From positions 1,379,353 through 1,443,352 of the forward strand of contig NC_090178.1 in NCBI RefSeq assembly GCF_024679245.1: a stretch of 64,000 bases of DNA, read 5' to 3'. The translations under genes were made by a program, and so were the position numbers. Of the stretch, positions 12,964-22,353 are shown in pieces; the stretch's first letter is position 1; every line of letters starts with the position of its first letter. The notes below the pieces were generated by a model. It did no database searches and was not told where the DNA came from. It saw nothing but the letters and a program-made list of their open reading frames with translations. This DNA comes from Pseudorasbora parva. Taxonomy: Eukaryota > Chordata > Actinopteri > Cypriniformes > Gobionidae.

Positions 12964-13548
12964 TTAAAGGGTTACTTCAGCGATTAGCATATGGCTTTGT
13001 ATCAGTAGAAACCCTGGAGTATATTCAAATGATTGTGCTTTCCCCCCTCATATCTCCCTGAGACAAGAGATTTAGGCATTTTATTTCTGGAAAAATTCCT
13101 CCTATGATGCAAATTGACAATATTTGCATCATAGGAGGAATGTTTGGCCAAAGGCTAAAGACTACAGCCAGCAGAGGGAGCCATTTCCGCATGTCTCATC
13201 ACGAGAGCTCATCAGCTCATTTATCTCACTCCTGCAGTCAGTGCTCAGTGCTGTGATACTCGCGCGGTCACTCACTCATTATATTGAACACACACGTTCA
13301 GTTTTTAATTGTAGTGTCTTCTCTAACTCAGTCACAGTAATCCAGTAGCGGTGGCTGTGGGCGTGGCCTCACAGGGCAGCGAAGCATTCTGGGAATTGTA
13401 GTCTTTCATCCCCATGAGACAAAAATACTTTTTCCGTCTTTTCTCAGTCTAGAAGGCACCAAATTCAAAAATCATTTCACATTTCTGCTGCATTAATGAC
13501 CCAGTTTAAATACAGATTCATCTTCCCAGCGCTGAAGTACCCCTTTAA
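12964..13548. mobile_element. TTAA-bounded MITE with internal hairpin
   Basis: Left end TTAAAGGGTTACTTCAGCG and right end CGCTGAAGTACCCCTTTAA match as inverted repeats at 18 of 19 positions, with TTAA at both edges (Kolobok/piggyBac-like target). The interior holds a perfect 20-bp hairpin at 13095-13114 and 13122-13141. No transposase frame, so non-autonomous. Confidence 0.8.
13095..13141. other. Perfect 20-bp hairpin inside the MITE
   Basis: The arms 13095-13114 and 13122-13141 are exact reverse complements with a 7-base loop. It may be a footprint of a smaller palindromic insertion or part of the element's own fold. Confidence 0.85.
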
Positions 13549-13753
13549 CAAGAGTTGTTGAATGTTAAAATAGAGAACATCCTGGATCGTGTTTTTCGCT
13601 CTTCTTTATTCTTTTTTTAATGTATTATAGAAGTATCGGATCTGGACTCGGTATCGGCAGATACTCAAAATCAAATGACTCTGACTCGAGGGCAAAAAAC
13701 CCTGATCGGGACATACTATGTATTAAAGTGTGTGTTGTTGTGTTGCGGTGCAG

Positions 13754-13891
13754 GCTCAGGGGCGTCTGGAGGAGCAGCGCAGCTCGGCCCCCGGCCCGAT
13801 GGACGACGAGGACTTCTTCTCTCTTCTGCTGAAGGTCCAGGGCGGGAGGATGGATGAGCAGAGGACAGAGCTGTTCAAACCGGTTCATTAA
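13754..13891 (+). CDS. Terminal coding exon with GoLoco motifs (GPSM-like), partial
   Basis: After an AG acceptor at 13752-13753 the exon reads in phase 0 for 45 codons to a TAA at 13889-13891. It opens with AQGRLEEQRSS, the end of a GoLoco motif whose start must lie in the previous exon. A complete GoLoco follows (DDEDFFSLLLKVQGGRMDEQR), then a short tail ELFKPVH. GoLoco motifs bind GDP-loaded G-alpha(i/o) and act as guanine-nucleotide dissociation inhibitors; the R in the closing DEQR supplies the arginine finger. GPSM1 and GPSM2 end with motifs spaced this way but have longer tails; GPSM3 has a comparably short one, so the paralogue is not resolved. The acceptor tract is T/G-rich rather than a clean pyrimidine run. 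Upstream exons are not recognised in this window. Confidence 0.75.
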   Translation, partial: AQGRLEEQRSSAPGPMDDEDFFSLLLKVQGGRMDEQRTELFKPVH

Positions 13892-13901
13892 TGTGTGTGT
13901 G

Positions 13902-13941
<40 letters not shown>

Positions 13942-14143
13942 CCTGATGCCAGACTCTTTCCACTTATGAATAACTATAAAGATCAGATAAGACACCAGTA
14001 TAAGAATACTTGCACTACTTCTGAACATTGCTCCATGTATTGCGCTTGAATTCACAACGCCAGATATACAGAATAAATCTGCTTTAGGTGTTCAGGGTCA
14101 TTTGAAGGATCTTTGGCTTTTTCTGTTATGTGCACAAAATAAA
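13892..14143 (+). other. Probable 3'UTR of the GoLoco gene with poly(A) signals
   Basis: After the stop codon comes a TG microsatellite (13892-13940), then AATAAA at 14072-14077 and again at 14138-14143. Either could direct polyadenylation; no transcript evidence is available. Confidence 0.5.
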
Positions 14144-14205
14144 TATTTTAAATGTTCATTATAATGTTTTCTGTTTTTGTGAATTTGAGCAATTTTGAAA
14201 CATGC

Positions 14206-14378
14206 TTAAAGGGTTAGTTCACCCAATAATGAAATGTCTGTCATTAACTCGTCTCCCTAATGTCGCTCCACACCCGTAAGACCTCCGTTCATCTTCACAC
14301 ACAGTTTAAGATATTTTATATTTAGTCCGAGAGCGTATGCAAGTGTATGCACACTATACTGTCCATGTCCAGAAAGGG
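14206..14378 (+). repeat. Dispersed MITE end, TTAAAGGGTTAGTTCACCC class
   Basis: Starts TTAAAGGGTTAGTTCACCC and continues through GTCATTAACTCGTCTCCCTA-like text, a layout shared with copies at 28847, 30600-30804, 38140 and 61870-62117. It abuts the large palindrome. Confidence 0.6.
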
Positions 14379-14816
14379 AATAAAAACATCATCACAGTAG
14401 TCCATATGAGACATCAGTGGGTTAATTAGAGTCTCTTGAAGCATCCAAAATACATTTGGGTCCAAAAATAACAAAAACTACGACTTTATTCAGCATTGGC
14501 TTCTCTTCCGCGTTTGTGTTCAATCCTCAAATAAAGAATCAAACGGTTATGAGTCAGTGAATTGATTCATGATTCGGATCGCGTGTCAAACTGCTGAAAT
14601 CACGAGACATTGGCGATCTGAATCATGAATCGATTCACTGACTCATAACCGTTTGAATCTTTATTTGAGGATTGAACACAAACGCGGAAGAGAAGCCAAT
14701 GCTGAATAAAGTCGTAGTTTTTGTTATTTTTGGACCCAAATGTATTTTGGATGCTTCAAGAGACTCTAATTAACCCACTGATGTCTCATATGGACTACTG
14801 TGATGATGTTTTTATT
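14379..14816. repeat. 438-bp near-perfect palindrome
   Basis: The left arm 14379-14582 and right arm 14613-14816 are both 204 bases and differ at about three positions when one is reverse-complemented; the loop is 30 bases. The centre (CTGCTGAAATCACG, GAATCATGAATCGATTCACT) recurs at 61590-61805, where part of it has expanded into a minisatellite. Probably a foldback-type MITE, or its central portion. Confidence 0.92.
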
Positions 14817-15014
14817 TAAAACAGTTATTGTTTTAGTGGGAATTTGCACTGTGCATGTTCCCTGATTTATCCACTGGGTGGCGACAGAGATCATGTTAAT
14901 CTTGCTCGAGGAGGATGAAGATATAAAACACTCACACACACTTTATCACACAAAAAAACGTTTTCTAAAAGAAAAAAAAAAATTCTCGCTCCCTCTCGCA
15001 GTCCTGGTTTGGGA

Positions 15015-15292
15015 GTTCTTGTTCTGGTGGCTGTGGCTCTTCCAGCAGGATAATGCTCCTGACACAAAGCACAAATGCTTCAGGAATGGTTTGAGGAGCA
15101 CAACGACCAGTTTGAGGCGTCGACTCGGCCTCCAGATTCCCCAGATCTCAATCCAATCGAGCATCTGTGGGATGAGCCGAACAAACAAGTCCGATCCATG
15201 GACTCGCAACTTACAGGACTTAAAGGATCTGTTGCTAACCTCTTGGTGTCAGATACCACAGCACACCTTCAGGAGGAGTCCCTGTCTCGACG
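15015..15292 (+). pseudogene. Tc1/mariner transposase C-terminal remnant
   Basis: One frame gives LFQQDNAPDTKHKC (the second catalytic Asp region) and, after a frame change near 15075, another gives MLQEWFEEHNDQFEAS and SPDLNPIEHLWD, the region of the third acidic residue. So the catalytic-domain end is present but broken by a frameshift and the N-terminal half is missing. It is followed by unrelated repeat sequence. Same family as the remnant at 9581-10815, opposite orientation. Confidence 0.88.
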
Positions 15293-15339
15293 ACTCAGCT
15301 ACCAACACAATATTAGGACCAAGAAGGCATTTATTATTT

Positions 15340-15660
15340 TTATCAGTATTGAAAACTCTGGATCCTTTAGTGAAGTTCAAAGAACAGCATTTATTAATAA
15401 CATAATCTTTCGTAACATAAACGTATCTTTTGATCAGTTAAGGTATAGAACTAATAACTCATCATCAGATCCTCATCTGAGAGTGATTAGTGAAGGATCA
15501 TGTGACTCTGAAGACTGGAGGAATGATGATAAATTCAGCTTTGATCACAGAAATAAATGACACTTTACTATATATTCACAGAGAGGACTGATGATCTACT
15601 GGAGGAATATTACACTGCTTTACTGGAGTTATGGTATTTTTAATAAAATAAATGCAGTAT
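15340..15660 (+). repeat. Dispersed repeat, inverted relative at about 42090-42345
   Basis: Shares text such as GAATATTACACTGCTTTACT and GACTCTGAAGACTGGAG with the reverse complement of 42090-42345. Probably an abundant DNA-transposon-derived fish repeat. Confidence 0.65.
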
Positions 15661-16431
15661 TGGAGAGAGACTTCTAAAATCATTCAAAATCTTACAGATC
15701 AAAAACATAATTTAGACCTTTTAAATCAAATTTTGGCTTTTTATCCCATAATTATGATTTTAAATCCATAATTTTGACATAATCTAATAATTAAGACTTT
15801 TAAAATCATATTTTCGACTTCATTTAATAACTGAGTATGTCACATTTTCAACTTTTTATTTAAGACACAAAGTCGAATTTATGATTTAAGTCATTTTTTC
15901 CTCTTCTGTAAACATCAAAATGCCATTGCAGAACATAAACTAATGTAATGTGTTGTTAAAAATGTTTTCTCTGATGTTGTGCTCATCTTTTTTCTGCTTT
16001 CTCTCCGCTGTTCTGCTCGTTTGTCCACATCTTGCCTTTCATGTAAATTAGGGCGGCCTCTTTTTTTTTTAAACATGTTTTACATTTTGAAATCAACCTT
16101 ATTATTTGTTTAAACTGAGACTGCAGTACATTTGGCGGGAATTTAATCCCATGGGGGCGTGGCCTGCTTGAGTTAGTTAGTGGTGTGTTATGGTAAGGGG
16201 CGGGGCATTTCCCAAACACCAATCACAACACACTGCTCCAGCCGACCAATCAGAGCACAGTGTGGAACTAAACCGAGCGTTACTGACAGACTGCGAAGAG
16301 AGGAGCCGCAACAATGAATGTAATTAGGAAATAATGCATACAAACCTGTTCTAGTGAAGAACAAAAACACAATCAAGAAATGAGTCCGGCTGAGATGTCC
16401 ACCGTGTGAAGAGAAAGCCCTAAACTGCTTC

Positions 16432-16433
<2 letters not shown>
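15661..16433. other. Intergenic stretch upstream of the LINE, no gene seen
   Basis: The first part (to about 15880) is AT-rich with a loosely repeated ATAATTxxGACxT pattern. The part at 16130-16300 has GGGGCGTGGCC and CCAATCAGAGCA motifs, promoter-like or repeat-derived. No coding exon supported. Confidence 0.4.
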
Positions 16434-16484
<51 letters not shown>

Positions 16485-16563
16485 CTTCTCGCCCGTTCGC
16501 TCTGATGTCTGTTTGGCATGCTAATGAGGAAAGGTGAAGGCATTGCTTAGCATATCACACACC
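16434..16563 (+). repeat. Left target-site duplication of the LINE
   Basis: A GT run (16434-16480) followed by an 83-base segment (16481-16563) identical to 20640-20722. The duplicate lies immediately beyond the LINE 3' end, itself preceded by a GT run (20605-20639). The duplicated target is therefore at least 118 bases, long for an APE-type retrotransposon. It includes GGCATGCTAATGAGG. Confidence 0.92.
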
Positions 16564-17054
16564 TGGCCCCAGAGTCGCGGCATGCAGGCCCATCAGCGAG
16601 TGGAAATGCCCTGATGCCCGTCAACCACTGTCCCAGCTATGGGCAAATAGCCCCAGCTATGGGTAAATAGTGGAAGACCCCAACGGTGACGCAGGCGGAA
16701 GATGATGGTGTGAGAACCATCACAACGGCTAGGAAGGCGGAAGAGGGCAACCCCACAGCCACGTGGGCTAACTCGGGAGGGTATAGTGGCTAGGGGAGCA
16801 AACCTCGAAGACAAACCTGCACCTGGGGGTAGGCACAGGCGGAGTCCAGCTGATTGGACCACCGGCAGCCTCCTGCAACTCCTGCCAGACGAAGGTTGTC
16901 ATGGGTTCCCCCATGCCACTGGAGATCCCTCTGGCAGAAGTGAAGTTGGTGGGGGTGAGGTCTGTGCACCCTCACGCCCACCTTAATCCTCACCTATGCA
17001 CAAGCTTCTTGCCCCGACCCCCTTCCCCCCCTCCTCCAAAAAAGTCCTGTGGCG

Positions 17055-17339
17055 ATGTGGAATGGTGGTGGGCACAGGCCAAGGATGTGGCTGGGAGTGC
17101 CTAGCCAAACCATGCACACAGGCGGCAGTGGAGTGATGGTCGTTAGGACTGCGGGATGGAGCAGCGGGTCTTTTCGGCAGCTTCCACTGCGACTGAGCAG
17201 CCCCACACTGCTCACCCCTGAGATGGGGAAGGACCTGGAAAAGGTGGTCCAAAAACTGTCTGCTCCCCACACTCCGGACGGTAAACCGCAACCGTCGGAG
17301 CATCCCCCCTCGCGGTCGAAAAACAAAAGTAAAAAATAA
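17055..17339 (+). CDS. Small upstream ORF of the LINE (ORF1-like, 94 aa)
   Basis: Open from an ATG at 17055 to TAA at 17337-17339. The product is basic at its C terminus (PPSRSKNKSKK) and has no recognised domain. It overlaps the EN-RT frame, which is open from 17197 in the +1 phase, and ends five bases before the start of the endonuclease domain (17344). RTE-type elements often carry a short poorly conserved first frame overlapping the second, so it may be a real ORF1 or a device for delivering ribosomes to ORF2. It may also be chance. Confidence 0.45.
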   Translation: MWNGGGHRPRMWLGVPSQTMHTGGSGVMVVRTAGWSSGSFRQLPLRLSSPTLLTPEMGKDLEKVVQKLSAPHTPDGKPQPSEHPPSRSKNKSKK

Positions 17340-20300
17340 ACTAAGCATTGCTTCATGGAACGTTCGTACACTGTTGGACCTGGCTGAAACTCCTGGTAGG
17401 CCCCACCGCAGGACAGCACTGGTGGCCCTGGAGCTTGAGAGATATAACATCGACATAGCAGCTCTCAGCGAGACCAGACTGCATGGGGAGGACTCCCTGA
17501 CAGAGGTTGGTGCTGGGTACACCTTCTTCTGGAAGGGGGTCCCTGAAGGCACTCGTCGCAACCATGGAGTTGGTTTTGCCGTGAAGACAAAACTGCTGCA
17601 GCACATTTCGGAATCCCCTATCGGCATCAATGAAAGACTGATGACTTGGCGCATTCCCCTGGCAAAGAAACGCTTTGCAACTCTCATCAGCGCATACGCT
17701 CCAACCCTTGATGCTGAGCACAACATCAAAGAGGATTTCTACAGAGCACTCGATGCCATCCTACAGCAAACCCCGGCTACGGACAGGCTCTTACTCATGG
17801 GAGACTTCAATGCTAGAGTGGGCACGGAGCACCTGGTATGGAGTAAAGTCATCGGCCAGCATGGTGTGGGGAATATGAACCACAATGGGCTCAGACTCCT
17901 CGCCCTCTGTTCAGAGCACCAGCTGGTCATTACTAACACCATTTTCCAGATGAAGAACCGGTTCAAGACCACCTGGCAGCACCCACGCTCAAAACATTGG
18001 CATCTCCTTGACTACGTGATTGTCCGTCAAAAAGACCGAAAAGATGTCCTCACCACCCGTGTTATGAGAGGAGCTGAGTGCTGGACTGACCACCTCATGG
18101 TCAGATCCAAATTATCCATGAGCATTCAACCTCGTAGCCCAAAGACAGCCTCACACAAGAAACTCAACTGTGCAGCGCTGAACAGCCACACCACCAAAGA
18201 CAACCTTCGCTGGCTCCTTGCTGAAAACCTCAACAAGATCCCGGAAGAATCAGCTGACTGGCCAGCATTGCGCCAGGCTATTCATAAAGCAGCCTCAGAG
18301 GCGCTTGGCCAATCAAGGAAACTCCATCAGGACTGGTTCGACTGTAACTCAACTGAGATACAGTCACTCCTAAAAACCAAGCACGAGGCCCACAAAGCTC
18401 TCCTGTCCTGCCCTGGATCTCCTGCCCTTATAACCTCCTTCACTGCTGCTAGAGCAGAAACCCAGCGAGCCCTTCGGGCTATGGAGAACACCTGGTGGGT
18501 GCAAAAGGCACAGGAAATACAGAACCTGGCTGACTGTAACAACACTCAAGGCTTTTACGATGCCTTGAAAGCATTGTATGGCCCCAGGAAACGAGTGACT
18601 GTTCCAGTCCGATCAGCTGACGGGACCACGCTTCTCAAGGACCGGCATGAGATTCTTGCCCGTTGGGCAAATCATTTTGAGAGTCTCTTCAACCACACCA
18701 ACCCTTCTGACCCACATATCCTGGACAATTTGCCAGACCTGTCACCAACCATACACCTGGATACCCCACCACTCTACTCAGAGCTCCGGCAAGCCATTGC
18801 AGGACTGAAGAACAACAAATGCGCTGGACCCGACGGAATTCCTGCAGAAGTTTTCAAACAAGGAGGATACATCCTCACGCGCCGTCTGCACCTCCTGATC
18901 CAAAATATCTGGGAACATGGGACCCTCCCACAGGACTGGAAAGATGCTAACATCGTGGTTATTTACAAGCAAAAGGGAGACAGAGCAGTCTGCAGCAACA
19001 GCCGTGGGATATCTCTCCTCTCCATCGCAGGGAAAGTCCTGGCCAAGATCATGCTCAGCAGATTGGTTGAGCACATCTCGGAAGCTGTGCTTCCGGAAAC
19101 GCAGTGTGGCTTCAGGAAGTCCAGGTCCACAATTGACATGATCTTTGTCTTGAGGCAGCTGTTGGAGAAGAGCCGAGAACAGCACAAAGACCTTTACGTA
19201 GCCTTCATTGACCTCAGTAAAGCTTTTGACACCATCAATCGTGAGCTGCTCTGGAAACTCCTCTCTAAAATTGGGGTACCACCCAAGTTTCTCAGCATCC
19301 TACAGCAGCTGCACAACGGGATGCAAGCCAGAGTGATCATGGGAGAACTCCAGTCAGAATCTTTTGAGGTAAACGTTGGGGTGAAACAAGGGTGCGTCTT
19401 AGCTCCGATGCTCTTTAACATCCTCCTGTCTGCCATCACCTGCCTCTTCCATCGTGTCATGAGGCATGAAGACGGTGTCCATGTGGAATACCGACTCGAC
19501 GGAAGCCTCTTCAACATCCGTCGACTCCAGGCCCGCACAAAGACAAAGTCCCGGCAAATTTGTGAGCTTCAGTATGCTGATGACTGTGCCGTCGTAGCCC
19601 ACAGCCCGGACTCTATGCAGTACGCCCTCAACACTATAGCCAGTCTGTACCAATCTTTTGGCCTACAGGTTAACATTCAAAAAACTGAGGTCATGTCTCA
19701 TCTCACCACCCCAGTCCCCATACCCCCCAGCTTTCATATAAACGGTGTTCCACTTAAAACAGTGGACCACTTCATCTATCTCGGCTCCACTTTGTCCTCA
19801 AGCTGCTCCCTTGACAAAGAATTACACTCCCGGATAAATAAAGCTTCATCATCTTTTGGACGCCTACGCAGCAGGGTTTTTGAAAACCATAACCTGAAGG
19901 TCAGTACCAAGGTGGCTGTGTATAATGCGGTATGTCTCTCCACTCTGCTTTATGGGGCAGAGTCATGGACCCCTTACCGCCAGCACATCACCAACCTAGA
20001 GGCCTTCCATATCCGCTGCCTACAGAAGATCCTCAACTTGTCCTGGGAAGACAGAATCCCCCACACAGTCATCCTCAGCAATACTGGCTCAATCTGCATG
20101 GAAGCAGCTGTGGCCAACAAACACCTGCGTTGGATAGGGCACACTATACGCATGCCTGAACACCGCCTGCCTCGCCAAGTCCTCTACAGTCAACTACTGG
20201 GCTCAAAGCGCTCCGCTGGAGGACAAAAGCGGCGCTTCAAGGACTACACCAGGGACCTTCTGAAGCGAGCAAACATTCCCCTCACGCAGCTCGAATCTCT

Positions 20301-20523
20301 GGCACTAGACAGATCAGCCTGGCAGGTCACCTGTGCCACTGCAGTCTTTCAAATACACCAAAAAAACCAAGACAGACGATCCGAGAGACGCATCAAGAGA
20401 CACCAGCGGGCGGCTGGTACCCCCCTGGTGTCTGGTTTCCCTTGCTCCATCTGCGGAAGAGTGTGTGGCTCAAGGATTGGACTCAACGCCCACGAGAAGT
20501 GGCACCAGCGGCAATGTCGCTGA
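17197..20523 (+). CDS. LINE endonuclease-reverse transcriptase (ORF2)
   Basis: Makes and primes the nick at the target and copies the element RNA into DNA. The frame is open from 17197 after TGA at 17194; the first in-frame ATG is 17641, inside the endonuclease. Residues below count from 17374. The endonuclease begins before that at SIASWNVRTL (17344-17373), then SETRL at 32-36, GDFNARVG near 142, and CWTDHLMV. Reverse-transcriptase motifs follow: A FIDLSKAFD (Asp 613), B KQGCVLAPMLFN, C YADD (734-737). Then comes YGAESWT and a C2H2 finger, Cys 1024, Cys 1027, His 1040, His 1044, of nucleic-acid-binding type. The protein is at least 1049 residues, without interruptions, a plausible functional length. 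Initiation is unresolved because no ATG precedes the endonuclease. Host-gene origin is excluded by the flanking duplications. Confidence 0.93.
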   Translation, partial: AAPHCSPLRWGRTWKRWSKNCLLPTLRTVNRNRRSIPPRGRKTKVKNKLSIASWNVRTLLDLAETPGRPHRRTALVALELERYNIDIAALSETRLHGEDSLTEVGAGYTFFWKGVPEGTRRNHGVGFAVKTKLLQHISESPIGINERLMTWRIPLAKKRFATLISAYAPTLDAEHNIKEDFYRALDAILQQTPATDRLLLMGDFNARVGTEHLVWSKVIGQHGVGNMNHNGLRLLALCSEHQLVITNTIFQMKNRFKTTWQHPRSKHWHLLDYVIVRQKDRKDVLTTRVMRGAECWTDHLMVRSKLSMSIQPRSPKTASHKKLNCAALNSHTTKDNLRWLLAENLNKIPEESADWPALRQAIHKAASEALGQSRKLHQDWFDCNSTEIQSLLKTKHEAHKALLSCPGSPALITSFTAARAETQRALRAMENTWWVQKAQEIQNLADCNNTQGFYDALKALYGPRKRVTVPVRSADGTTLLKDRHEILARWANHFESLFNHTNPSDPHILDNLPDLSPTIHLDTPPLYSELRQAIAGLKNNKCAGPDGIPAEVFKQGGYILTRRLHLLIQNIWEHGTLPQDWKDANIVVIYKQKGDRAVCSNSRGISLLSIAGKVLAKIMLSRLVEHISEAVLPETQCGFRKSRSTIDMIFVLRQLLEKSREQHKDLYVAFIDLSKAFDTINRELLWKLLSKIGVPPKFLSILQQLHNGMQARVIMGELQSESFEVNVGVKQGCVLAPMLFNILLSAITCLFHRVMRHEDGVHVEYRLDGSLFNIRRLQARTKTKSRQICELQYADDCAVVAHSPDSMQYALNTIASLYQSFGLQVNIQKTEVMSHLTTPVPIPPSFHINGVPLKTVDHFIYLGSTLSSSCSLDKELHSRINKASSSFGRLRSRVFENHNLKVSTKVAVYNAVCLSTLLYGAESWTPYRQHITNLEAFHIRCLQKILNLSWEDRIPHTVILSNTGSICMEAAVANKHLRWIGHTIRMPEHRLPRQVLYSQLLGSKRSAGGQKRRFKDYTRDLLKRANIPLTQLESLALDRSAWQVTCATAVFQIHQKNQDRRSERRIKRHQRAAGTPLVSGFPCSICGRVCGSRIGLNAHEKWHQRQCR

Positions 20524-20601
20524 AACCCTCCCCCCCACCCTACCCCCTTCCCTCCATCCCCGGAGCAAGTGTCATCATCGAATATACGATGGACAGCTAA
20601 G

Positions 20602-20604
<3 letters not shown>

Positions 20605-20643
<39 letters not shown>

Positions 20644-20722
20644 CTTCTCGCCCGTTCGCTCTGATGTCTGTTTGGCATGCTAATGAGGAAAGGTGAAGGC
20701 ATTGCTTAGCATATCACACACC
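20605..20722 (+). repeat. Right target-site duplication of the LINE
   Basis: GT run 20605-20639 plus 20640-20722, the latter identical to 16481-16563. The GT runs differ in length (47 against 35 bases), as expected from microsatellite slippage after insertion. Confidence 0.92.
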
Positions 20723-20950
20723 GCTTGTATTCACCGGGAACAGCTCTGAGAAATGGGACTAATCAAAATGTGCAAATTAAACCTCCCAGTAAATTGATTC
20801 CTTTTATCCGATTGAAATTCCACACATGCTCCGGTTCACTTGAAGAATGTACGAGTCCTCGGGTTCACACTCTCACACTGGCAGAGCTCACCGAGACATG
20901 AGCTCTGGGGTTTAATTTATAGCCTATCTCCGAGGAACACAGCATCTGAA

Positions 20951-21005
<55 letters not shown>

Positions 21006-21029
21006 AAGAGAGAAAGTGTGTGAATGAGG

Positions 21030-21104
<75 letters not shown>

Positions 21105-21112
21105 AGGATGAT
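20723..21112. other. Non-repetitive stretch, then TG/AG microsatellites
   Basis: 20723-20954 is not repetitive by eye and continues the sequence hit by the LINE; it could be a conserved non-coding element but I cannot test that. It is followed by TG runs (20955-20988, 21030-21100) with an AG run between. Confidence 0.4.
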
Positions 21113-21703
21113 TAACCCAGAGTTTGGGTTGTTTTAACCCAGCGATTGTGTTGTTTTAACCCAGAGACTGTGTTGTTTTAACCCAGAGATTGGGTTGTTT
21201 TAACCCAGCGGTTGGGTTGTTTTAACCCAACGGTTGGGTTGTTTTAACCCAGAGATTGGGTTGTTTTAACCCAGTGATTGAGTTGTTTTAACCCAGTGAT
21301 TGTGTTGTTTTAACCCAGTGATTGTGTTGTTTTTACCCAGCAGTTGGGTTGTTTTAACCCAGAGATTGGGTTGTTTTAACCCAGCGGTTGGGTTGTTTTA
21401 ACCCAGCAGTTGGGTTGTTTTAACCCAGTGATTGAGTTGTTTTAACCCAGCGGTTGGGTTGTTTTAACCCAGAGATTGGGTTGTTTTAACCCAGAGATTG
21501 GGTTGTTTTAACCCAGCGGTTGGGTTGTTTTAACCCAGAGATTGGGTTGTTTTAACCCAGCGGTTGGGTTGTTTTTACCCATCGGTTGGGTTGTTTTAAC
21601 CCAGAGATTGGGTTGTTTTAACCCAGCGGTTGGGTTGTTTTAACCCATAGATCGGATTGTTTTAACTCAGCGATTGGGTTGTTTTAACCCAGAGATTGGG
21701 TTA
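21113..21703 (+). repeat. 22-bp minisatellite, about 27 copies
   Basis: Repeats of a unit like TTGTTTTAACCCAGAGATTGGG, varying mainly in the GAGATT/GCGGTT/GTGATT segment. The same unit in reverse orientation forms a block at 22354-22587. Confidence 0.95.
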
Positions 21704-22353
21704 ATGACCTCTGACGGTGGTTTCCTCAATGAAATATTAAAGAAGCAAAAGTCCATCTGAGAGAGCACGAGCACGTGAAGGCTCGTGTATATCATGTGTC
21801 AGTGTGTGTAAGATGCAGATGAATGCTCAGGTGTGTGTCAGATGAAAAGAGCTCCACACTCGGATCAAACGTCACTCTTTATTATGTGAACACATTGAAA
21901 CTGGCAGATGTATTTGCATACAAAAGTTCTCCATGGCCTGCCGTGACACCACAGGCCTGAGATCAGTTTTAGGAAGTATTAGTTGTGTAGATATTGCACA
22001 GAAAGTCTGTCGTTATAAGTCAAATGATTTGAACTTATTAATCTTTACCGTCTTACTGCTCATGTATGACGCCTCAAATCATGTGACTTGCTGCTGATTG
22101 TGTGTTTCATTGTGTTCTGTTCCTGCTTTCTCCCATTTTCACACTTCTTTCCCCCCCCCCCCCCCCCTTTAGGTCACTGATTATGCCATTGTTGGTTGCT
22201 ATGGTTACCGGTTGTTTTTTCACACTTGTTTCTTGTTCAGTTTGCTTTCCTGATGTATTTATGCCCTCCATTTATTACTTCTCACTGTTGTTTGAGTGAA
22301 GCTGTAATGTTGATTCCTGTCTTCTGGATTTCCTTCTTACATTCTAAAATATG
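21704..22353. other. Spacer between the inverted minisatellite blocks
   Basis: About 650 bases with a C-run (about 22150-22166) and no recognised gene. Together with the flanking inverted blocks it may be the interior of a MITE. Confidence 0.45.

Larger units (their letters stand above)
16564..20604 (+). mobile_element. RTE-like non-LTR retrotransposon, apparently full length
   Basis: A 4.04-kb element flanked by identical >=118-base duplications. It has a ~0.6-kb 5' region (with a tandem CCCCAGCTATGGG duplication near 16640-16670), a small upstream frame (17055-17339), one long frame with AP-type endonuclease, reverse transcriptase and a C-terminal zinc finger (17197-20523), and a very short C-rich 3'UTR (20524-20604). 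The short upstream frame, single large EN-RT protein and tiny 3'UTR resemble the RTE group; the clade call is inference. No frameshift or stop is seen in the EN-RT frame and the flanking duplications are identical, so the insertion is recent. Confidence 0.92.

Noticed and set aside
16983..17729. 248-codon frame on the minus strand
   Set aside because: Antisense shadow of the LINE 5' end and endonuclease; the plus-strand EN motifs explain the open reading.
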